Of a stretch of DNA of 14,213 nt, positions 1 through 5,875 are shown one piece after another. The stretch is from an uncultured bacterium (GTDB lineage: Bacteria; Patescibacteriota; CALEFQ01). Under the pieces are notes generated by a model. The model was not told the DNA's origin. It saw nothing but the letters and a program-made list of their open reading frames with translations, and ran no database searches. The position numbers and the translations under genes are program-made. The stretch is from contig CALEFQ010000007.1 of assembly GCA_937877125.1 (NCBI GenBank), positions 1 to 14,213 of the forward strand, written 5' to 3'. Numbering within the stretch: the first letter of the stretch is position 1; every line of letters begins with the position of its first letter.

Positions 1-1088
1 CTTTGCTGATTTTTGTCGCCGACCACGGTGAAAATCTCGGCGAGGGGGGAATTTTCGGGCACGTCACTGGCACGGAGGAAGTCCTCGGCATTCCGATGGT
101 CTTTTATCACACGGACAAACGCGTAGTTCCCGCCGGCCATATCGTCAACGGTGTGGCTCAACAGACCGATCTGGTTCCGACTATCCTGGCGGCCTTGGAT
201 ATCGCTTATCCCGTGTCCTTCGAAGGGCAGAATTTGCTGTCCGTCATCCAGAAAAAATCTCCCGCCGGCCAGAGGCTGGCCTATAGTCTCTCCGGATTCT
301 GGGCGTACTTGTCCGATCCGCGAAGCGATCTCAAGTTTCGCCGGCGGCTCCTTTGCTCCCAGCCTGATTTCGGCACCAGGGATTACCAATCCCTGAAACC
401 GTTTTTCGAGGACAATATCATTGATGACGGGATTCTGGAATGGCAGGCGCTTGATAGCGGCACGGAAAACAATTACGTCGGCCGGGTCAAAATTCCAGCG
501 GCCAAGTATGTTGAGGGGATTGATCTGGGATTTGGCCTCGGCGAGACGTTCTTGTCGCTCTCGGAGTTTGAAGTTGATCGCACCGGTCAGTTTTCCGCTC
601 CATATTCTCTGGTTCTAGACGAAAACTTCAATTTCTGGCACCAGTTTGGCGAGGCGGTCCCGTACGAGTTTTCCAATTTAGGAACACAGGTCTATGCCTT
701 GCGGTTCCTGGACCAGGATCGCCAACTAATCTGGCAATCGCCCTGGATTGAATTTGAGAATAGCCTGTATCAGGCGCCGGATCCGAAACTGACGGAAAGA
801 TTAATTGACACGGCTATGGCGCAAGAAATAGAAATGGGGATTGACGCCACGGGCCATCCTGATCGGCCCCGCTTGGCCGCGGAGCTGGATCGACTCCTGC
901 ACCGTCCCGGCGGGATGCTCAATCGGCGGAACAACCGGCTGGACCTAAAAGGCGCGACCGTGCTGGCCGGTTTGTCGGCGGTCACCCCGGAACAGGCCTA
1001 TGCCGCTATCAAAGAAAACCAGTTGAGATCCGGATCAATTGATCCGAAGCAAATCGAGGCTTTGCAAAGTCTCGGTTATCTCAACTAG
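1..1088 (+). CDS. Sulfatase / alkaline-phosphatase-superfamily hydrolase, C-terminal part (5' end outside window)
   Basis: The frame is open from the left edge, so the true start lies upstream; the TTG at base 3 is internal. The first visible residues are LLIFVADHGENLGEGG. The DHGE box matches the metal-binding Asp-His of sulfatases and related phosphotransferases. It is followed by a GHVTGTEEVLGIPMVFY segment and by QQTDLVPTILAALDI, which match the usual 'HG..LYEE..RVPL' and 'DLxPTLL' blocks. The protein ends EALQSLGYL, like the 'LRSLGY' tail common in arylsulfatase-type proteins. Between about residues 110 and 265 of the visible part lies a region I do not recognise, rich in aromatic and beta-like segments. 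The family hydrolyses sulfate esters or transfers phospho-groups on envelope glycans; the substrate here is unknown. The active-site formylglycine Cys/Ser region is outside the window, so true sulfatase activity cannot be judged. The gene ends just before a strong terminator. Confidence 0.8.
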   Translation, partial: LLIFVADHGENLGEGGIFGHVTGTEEVLGIPMVFYHTDKRVVPAGHIVNGVAQQTDLVPTILAALDIAYPVSFEGQNLLSVIQKKSPAGQRLAYSLSGFWAYLSDPRSDLKFRRRLLCSQPDFGTRDYQSLKPFFEDNIIDDGILEWQALDSGTENNYVGRVKIPAAKYVEGIDLGFGLGETFLSLSEFEVDRTGQFSAPYSLVLDENFNFWHQFGEAVPYEFSNLGTQVYALRFLDQDRQLIWQSPWIEFENSLYQAPDPKLTERLIDTAMAQEIEMGIDATGHPDRPRLAAELDRLLHRPGGMLNRRNNRLDLKGATVLAGLSAVTPEQAYAAIKENQLRSGSIDPKQIEALQSLGYLN

Positions 1089-1100
1089 GAGGGAAAGTTA

Positions 1101-1140
1101 AAAGCCTTGGCACTTCTTCGGAAGTACCAAGGCTTTTTTT
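1101..1140. terminator. Bidirectional rho-independent terminator with UUCG loop
   Basis: Arms 1102-1110 and 1127-1135 pair perfectly (9 bp). One C/A mismatch follows, then 5 more pairs (1112-1116 with 1121-1125) close a TTCG loop inside C...G, the very stable cUUCGg tetraloop. A run of seven T follows on the + strand (1134-1140). It lies between convergent genes. The stop codon of the minus-strand gene (1139-1141) sits inside the T-run, so the hairpin also serves that gene, though its minus-strand T-run is short (TTTT). Confidence 0.92.
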
Positions 1141-2770
1141 AAGCGGGAAGTTCGTTTTCATAAACCGGCACGGTGATGATCCGGCCGTTGAAAAGAATCT
1201 CCATTGAGTAAGTCGGGTTTTCGATCCGGATCAGGTCTGTTTTTTTAGCATACAAGGAAAAGACCCAACCCATGGTGTGATAGCCGACTTTTCCCTCCCA
1301 GGCAAATGGCGGACAGATATTCTTGAAAATCAGGACCGGCTGATAACCTAGTTCATCTAGTTCGGAAATAGAGACGAGGTCGCTTAGAGCCGAGCCGGTC
1401 AGGGCTCGCGGCCGACATTCCCTGTCGGCAAAGGAGGCGTAGATATCTGGCTGGTAGGCGCGGAAGACGGCGCTATGGTTTTTTCCTGCGACTCGGCCGT
1501 ATTCCGGCGAAGTCAGTCCCACATGATCATGAAAGATACCCCGCCAGTGCAGCGGCAAGGAACCGGCCTGCCCGGCGGTGAGGATCAAACCTCGGCCGGC
1601 TTGCGGGACATGGTCCCGAAGATACCGGCTTAATAATTCGTCCGGCCAGGGTTCGGGATTAAGCAGAGCCTGCAGCCGATTTTCGGGCGAGATACCTTTG
1701 AGATCGTGATAGGCTTCATGGACCCAGGGAACCGCTCGCGTCTCAATGCTTTTTTGGCACATCGGGTAGAATCCGACCAAGAGGATCATCGCGCCGACGG
1801 CCCAGCCCTGAAATCTGGGCAGGGCTTCGGGGATGACGGCCAGGGAACGGAAGAGCAGGGGAAAGATCGGGAGCAAGAAGCGATACCGATCAAAGAACCA
1901 GTCATCGCCGCCGACGGTAACAATGAAAAAAAGCTGGAAAGCGATCGCGGTCATTTCATAGGCGGCTTTTGATTTCTGATGCAGGAAGCGCACGATCGTC
2001 AAGGCGGATATCCCGATCAAAATTGGGGCCGCCGTGACGGCGCGCAATAGATAGTATAGTCCCTGTCCCTGGAAGACGTGCCGATCGGCCAAGTTGGTTT
2101 TGACCAGCGAGGTCATCGAAACCCATTGCCCGAAATACCAGTAGCGCCAGAGGAGAAACAAGCCGAATGGAAGAAGCAGTCCCAGGCACACCAGACGCAA
2201 ATTTTTCCGCCAGTTTTGGCGCCAAGTGCTAAACAGAAAGAACCCGCTTAGCCACAAAGCTAGTCCGATCCCTTCTGGGCGGCTGAGCGCGGTGAGCAGC
2301 GAGGCGACCAATCCCAGCCGGTACTTTTGGACGGAGAATCCATAGACTGCCAAGGTAAAAAACAGCGTGTACAAACAGGTCTCCAGTCCGGTTTGCCGGT
2401 ACAAGTGCGTCGGGAAAAAAATGACCAAGGCCGGAGCGCTGATCCAGGTCCAGTCTTTTTCTCCCCATTTGAGCAGCAGCCAGCCGCAGAAAAGGAGCGC
2501 CAGGGTGTTCAGGTACAGGCCGATGCGGAGCAGGTTGGCTAGGTCAGTCACCCCGATCAGCTTGGCGATCCCCGCGGTCAAAAAAACCAGCGAGGGATTG
2601 GAATATCCTTCCACGTGAGGACCGTTTTCATAAGAAACCAGTCCTCGGCCGAGCAGTAAGTTTTGGCAGAACCGGTAAGAGATTACGGCATCGTCCACCA
2701 GATAACGGCTGGAACTAAGGTAGACAGTTGGAATCGCAATCAAGATGATTGCTAGCACTTTCTTTGTCAC
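1139..2770 (-). CDS. Polytopic GT-C-fold glycosyltransferase (AftB / protein-O-mannosyltransferase-like)
   Basis: This is a 543-aa membrane protein with about 9-10 hydrophobic helices in residues 1-340 and a soluble C-terminal domain (about 345-543). Family marks are clear. DD at 26-27 begins the loop 'DDAVISYRFCQNLLLGRGLV...VEGYSNPS', which matches the acidic first-loop signature of bacterial GT-C enzymes such as mycobacterial AftB. TGLET is at 127-131, SRPEG at 163-167, and GGDDWFFDRYRFLLPIFPLL at 287-306. The soluble part has the 'GQAGSLPLHW...DHVGLTSPE' block seen in the same family. These enzymes use polyprenyl-phosphate sugars at the outer face of the membrane; the sugar and acceptor cannot be read from the sequence. 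The start is GTG at 2768-2770 because a perfect AAGGAGG lies 7 nt upstream and no better start exists. It is transcribed divergently from the O-antigen-ligase-like gene, suggesting a shared envelope glycan role. Confidence 0.85.
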   Translation of the reverse strand: MTKKVLAIILIAIPTVYLSSSRYLVDDAVISYRFCQNLLLGRGLVSYENGPHVEGYSNPSLVFLTAGIAKLIGVTDLANLLRIGLYLNTLALLFCGWLLLKWGEKDWTWISAPALVIFFPTHLYRQTGLETCLYTLFFTLAVYGFSVQKYRLGLVASLLTALSRPEGIGLALWLSGFFLFSTWRQNWRKNLRLVCLGLLLPFGLFLLWRYWYFGQWVSMTSLVKTNLADRHVFQGQGLYYLLRAVTAAPILIGISALTIVRFLHQKSKAAYEMTAIAFQLFFIVTVGGDDWFFDRYRFLLPIFPLLFRSLAVIPEALPRFQGWAVGAMILLVGFYPMCQKSIETRAVPWVHEAYHDLKGISPENRLQALLNPEPWPDELLSRYLRDHVPQAGRGLILTAGQAGSLPLHWRGIFHDHVGLTSPEYGRVAGKNHSAVFRAYQPDIYASFADRECRPRALTGSALSDLVSISELDELGYQPVLIFKNICPPFAWEGKVGYHTMGWVFSLYAKKTDLIRIENPTYSMEILFNGRIITVPVYENELPA

Positions 2771-2777
2771 TTCTAAC

Positions 2778-2784
2778 CCTCCTT
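2778..2784 (-). promoter_or_regulatory. Ribosome binding site AAGGAGG of the GT-C gene
   Basis: The perfect anti-SD complement AAGGAGG ends 7 nt before the GTG start and fixes that start. This contrasts with the SD-less housekeeping genes in this window. Confidence 0.9.
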
Positions 2785-2805
2785 AAAAGATGTTTTTTCG
2801 ATTCT

Positions 2806-2830
2806 TAAGGTACAAATTCTTGCTACCTTA
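2806..2830. promoter_or_regulatory. Operator-like dyad over the GT-C gene start point
   Basis: TAAGGTA (2806-2812) and TACCTTA (2824-2830) are exact reverse complements spaced by 11 nt. The distal arm coincides with the -10 hexamer of the minus-strand promoter. Repressor operators often sit this way, but a 7-bp dyad in AT-rich DNA can arise by chance. Confidence 0.35.
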
Positions 2831-2853
2831 CCTAGTTTTGCCTATTTTGTCAA
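2825..2853 (-). promoter_or_regulatory. Sigma70-type promoter of the GT-C gene
   Basis: On the minus strand a consensus -35 TTGACA (2848-2853) is followed by a 17-nt spacer and a -10 TAAGGT (2825-2830). Transcription should start near 2817-2818, giving a leader of about 47 nt that carries the AAGGAGG site. A perfect 7-bp dyad (2806-2812 and 2824-2830) overlaps the -10 and the start point and could be an operator. Confidence 0.75.
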
Positions 2854-2896
2854 TATTTTAATCGAAAGACTGTCCTTAAAAAGTGAACTTTAAACA

Positions 2897-2929
2897 TTGT
2901 TATAAATATGACAAATGTGATATTATAAT
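2897..2929 (+). promoter_or_regulatory. Promoter of the O-antigen-ligase-like/TPR gene
   Basis: TTGTTA (2897-2902) is followed after 18 nt by TATTAT (2921-2926), which carries an extended TG at 2918-2919. The overlapping TATAAT at 2924-2929 is a perfect -10. The predicted start is near 2933-2937, giving a leader of about 31-35 nt that is A-rich and has no SD. A second weak -10, TAAAAT (2951-2956), would give a leader of only a few bases but lacks a -35. Confidence 0.55.
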
Positions 2930-2967
2930 GGTGCATATTTTTGTATTGTCTAAAATAAAAACCACAT

Positions 2968-5778
2968 ATGGCTAAAAGATTAAGTTCCGAAGAGCAAACC
3001 GTAAAAGTCCGCGTCAATGACGCGGCGGCCCGTCCCAAAAGTTCAATGGACATGGTGGCTGACAAGCCGCCGGTGGTGGAAACTCCCCTGACCAAAAAAG
3101 ACCAAAATAAAAAAGAGAAAAATAAAGCCGATTTTTTTTCCTGGTTCAAAAAGAAAGACGCTCCATCCTCCGACCTGTCCTCCGAAGCTCGAAGAGCGAA
3201 GGAGAGTCGTCCCGAAGAGACAGGGCCGCAAGTGATCCGCTCCGAAAAAAAAGAAGCAGTTGATTCGGAGAAGCCTCGGACTAATTGGTGCGACCGCGGG
3301 ATTAAAATTTGCTTGCACCTGGCGTTGTTAATCATCCCGTTACTTTTTACTCCGCTGACTTTTGAAGCTTTTGAATTGAGCAAGCAGACGGCCTTGTATG
3401 TCCTGGCGGTGATTGCTTTCCTCCTCTGGCTGGTGAAAATCATCATCGCCAAGGAAGTGACGCTGGCTAAAACGCTGGTGGCGATTCCGGTGCTGGCTTA
3501 CCTGGTTTTTTATCTGGTGTCCGCGTTTTTTTTGGTGGATATGTTCTCGAGCTTTTTCGGCTTCTACGGACGGTTCAACGGCGGGTTTGTGGAAATTGCC
3601 GCCCTGGTTATTTTGTTCTTTGTCGCGCTGAATAATATCAAGTCGCTCGCGGTTTTGCAGGGATACTTGCGGACCTTTGTGGTCGGCTACCTAATCGTGG
3701 CTATCACCAGCCTGCTCCAGGTTTTCGGGGTTTTTGTCTGGCCCTGGGATTTCACCAAGATCACTTCTTTCAATCTTGTCGGCGGCTCAATCACGATGCT
3801 GTCGATTTTCCTGGCGGCGGGTGCCGGCGCGGTGATTGTCCTCGCCCTGCGGGAAAACAAGTTGTGGCGCGCGATCTGCCTGCTGGCCTCAATTTTGGGC
3901 GTGGTTCTGCTCTTTTTACTCTCCGTTACCGTCGGCTGGATCACATTGATCGCGTCCATGATTATGATTTTCGCGATCGTGGTTACCCGGATGCCGCAGA
4001 TGAAAGAGAAAAAAGCCGTCGCCTGGCTGCCGCTGGTTTTCCTGGCCATCGGCGTGACTTTTTTGCTGATTCCTTCGGCCGGACTTTTCAAGCTTGATCT
4101 GCCGACGGAATTGTCGCTGGGCCGGCCGATTTCTTGGGATATCAGTCAGTCGTCCATCGGCCAGCATCTTTTGCTGGGCAGCGGTCCGGAAACTTTTTTC
4201 CAAGATTTCACCCAATACCGCCCGGTTCAATTCAACGATACGATTCTTTGGAGCATGCGGTTCGACAAGTCCGGAACCCAGTTTTTCCATTCGCTGGCTA
4301 CTGTCGGCGTCATCGGGACCGGCTTGCTCGCTTTGATCATGGTGCTGACTGCCTGGGAAGCGATCAAACAGCTGATCCGGGAAAAAGACGAAGCCAAATG
4401 GTCTCTGTTGCTCGCGCCCTTTTCCGCCTGGATCGGATTAAGCGTCATTAATTTCTTTTACTTTTTCAATACGACTCTTTTCTTCCTGTGGTGGGTTTTC
4501 CTGGCGCTGACCATCGCCGCGGTGCTCAATCTGAAGGCGGCCCAAGCCACCCAGCGGGAAAAGAAATGGTCGTTTGCTAATTCGCCGCAAGTTGCCCTGA
4601 TCACTTCGTTCATTTTCCTGATCGTGCTGATTGGCGGCATCGTAGCTTTTTATTTTGTCGGCAAGATGTATCTGGCTGATATGAATTACCGCAATGGCCA
4701 GGAAAAATTGGCGAAAGGCGAAGATTTGGACGGAGCGCTCAATGATTTTGTCGCCGCGGCTACTTTGAATCAGTCCCGCGCGGCTTATCATCGCGGCGCC
4801 GCCCAGGCTTTTTTGGCCCAAGCCAATAAAGAAGCCGTCAAAGAAAAACCGGACGTCAATTACGTCAGTAACGCGGTCAAGCTAGGCATTGACGCGGCGC
4901 GCACCGCCCAAAAGACCGAGCCCAATAACGTCGCCAGCTGGGAATTTTTGGCTTCCATTTACCAAAACGCCGGGCTTTACGTCCGCGGGGCGGACGAGTG
5001 GGTGCTCGATTCCTGGAGCAAGGCCATGGAACTGGATCCGAATAATCCGATTCCGATCGTGATGCAGGGCAAAGCCTACGTCATCAAAAGCGACCGTGTC
5101 ATCCAAGAAGCCCAGCAGTCCTTAAGCCAGGCGATCGAAAAAGGCGAAGCCAATAAAAACGCCACGATTCCTCCGGAGAAGACCGCCGAAGCAAACCAGC
5201 TTTTGGATACGGCGATCGAAAGATTCAAACGGGCTATCGAACTGAAGCAAAATTATTTCGACGCCCACCTCTCGCTGGCCCAGACTTATGACAAGAAAGG
5301 TGACTACGAGAAAGCCTTGCAGGAAATCCGCGTGGCCGTGCTGTTGGCGCCAGACAATATAGACGCCGCCTATGAAATGGGCCGCATCTTCTACAACGAC
5401 AAGAAATACGACGAAGCTGAAAAGATCTTCCAAAAAATCCTGGAAAACAACGATAAATACGCCAACGCGCTTTACAGCATGGGTTTGATTTATTTGCAAC
5501 GAGGCGACAAGGACCAGGCGCTGGAAATGTTCAGAAAAGTCTTGGAGCTGAATCCCGGAAACCAGGCGATCCAGGACAAGATCGACGAACTGGAAGGCAA
5601 AAAAACGCCGGCCGCGGAGACGAGGATCCCTCGCGAAGAAGAACCAGCGCCCGCCGGACGTGAAGTTCCGACCGGCACTAATCTCGACGAGCCCCAGCCG
5701 GCTCCCGCACCGACTCCGGCCGCCACGCCGGTACCGACTCCGACGGCTTCGCCCCGGCGGACAACCCCGACACCTTAA
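2968..5778 (+). CDS. O-antigen-ligase-like (Wzy_C-type) membrane protein fused to TPR repeats
   Basis: This is a 936-aa protein with four parts. Residues 1-108 are a charged, probably disordered cytoplasmic tail rich in Lys, Glu and Ser. Residues 111-562 hold about 13 hydrophobic segments. A large loop (about 371-438) contains GSGPETFFQDFTQYRP (404-419) and WSMRFDKSGTQFFHSLATVGVIG, the typical signature loop of the O-antigen ligase / Wzy polymerase family. Residues about 570-875 are helical TPR repeats, clearest at 740-868 (for example DAHLSLAQTYDKKGDYEKAL and NALYSMGLIYLQRGDKDQAL). The tail 878-936 is rich in Pro, Thr and Ala. An odd helix count with the N-terminus inside would put the TPRs outside the membrane. 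Known relatives ligate or polymerise lipid-linked glycans; the substrate here is unknown. The start ATG at 2968 has no SD. A terminator follows at 5795. Confidence 0.82.
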   Translation: MAKRLSSEEQTVKVRVNDAAARPKSSMDMVADKPPVVETPLTKKDQNKKEKNKADFFSWFKKKDAPSSDLSSEARRAKESRPEETGPQVIRSEKKEAVDSEKPRTNWCDRGIKICLHLALLIIPLLFTPLTFEAFELSKQTALYVLAVIAFLLWLVKIIIAKEVTLAKTLVAIPVLAYLVFYLVSAFFLVDMFSSFFGFYGRFNGGFVEIAALVILFFVALNNIKSLAVLQGYLRTFVVGYLIVAITSLLQVFGVFVWPWDFTKITSFNLVGGSITMLSIFLAAGAGAVIVLALRENKLWRAICLLASILGVVLLFLLSVTVGWITLIASMIMIFAIVVTRMPQMKEKKAVAWLPLVFLAIGVTFLLIPSAGLFKLDLPTELSLGRPISWDISQSSIGQHLLLGSGPETFFQDFTQYRPVQFNDTILWSMRFDKSGTQFFHSLATVGVIGTGLLALIMVLTAWEAIKQLIREKDEAKWSLLLAPFSAWIGLSVINFFYFFNTTLFFLWWVFLALTIAAVLNLKAAQATQREKKWSFANSPQVALITSFIFLIVLIGGIVAFYFVGKMYLADMNYRNGQEKLAKGEDLDGALNDFVAAATLNQSRAAYHRGAAQAFLAQANKEAVKEKPDVNYVSNAVKLGIDAARTAQKTEPNNVASWEFLASIYQNAGLYVRGADEWVLDSWSKAMELDPNNPIPIVMQGKAYVIKSDRVIQEAQQSLSQAIEKGEANKNATIPPEKTAEANQLLDTAIERFKRAIELKQNYFDAHLSLAQTYDKKGDYEKALQEIRVAVLLAPDNIDAAYEMGRIFYNDKKYDEAEKIFQKILENNDKYANALYSMGLIYLQRGDKDQALEMFRKVLELNPGNQAIQDKIDELEGKKTPAAETRIPREEEPAPAGREVPTGTNLDEPQPAPAPTPAATPVPTPTASPRRTTPTP

Positions 5779-5794
5779 GATTCTAGGATACTTC

Positions 5795-5843
5795 CAAATG
5801 GCGAGGGCCTTAAGGCTCTCGCCATTTGATATCGCCATTTTTT
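5795..5843 (+). terminator. Terminator after the ligase/TPR gene, with duplicated 3' arm
   Basis: A 15-bp hairpin (5795-5809 with 5814-5828, one G-T pair, loop TTAA) follows the stop codon. The nearest T-run (5838-5843) is about 10 nt beyond it. A second copy of the 3' arm, TCGCCATTT (5832-5840), ends in that T-run and can pair instead with 5796-5804. The T-run touches the -35 of polA (5841-5846). Confidence 0.75.
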
Positions 5844-5868
5844 ACAATTTGATCGTTCATGTTAAAAT
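5841..5868 (+). promoter_or_regulatory. polA promoter predicting a leaderless mRNA
   Basis: -35 TTTACA (5841-5846), a 16-nt spacer and -10 TAAAAT (5863-5868). Only 7 nt (ATGACAT lacks any SD) separate the -10 from the ATG at 5876, so initiation at the usual 7-8 nt distance falls at or next to the A of the start codon. Confidence 0.75.
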
Positions 5869-5875
5869 ATGACAT

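Noticed and set aside
1087..1093. AGGAGGG directly at the stop codon of the sulfatase-like gene
   Set aside because: No start codon lies at a usable distance and the terminator follows at once, so it is not a ribosome binding site for another gene.
2850..3452. 200-aa minus-strand open frame
   Set aside because: It lies antisense to the ligase/TPR gene and across both divergent promoters, and it has no SD or recognisable protein features.
5122..5838. 238-aa minus-strand open frame opposite the TPR repeats
   Set aside because: It is a shadow of a GC-rich, lysine/glutamate-rich coding region; no SD or family motifs.
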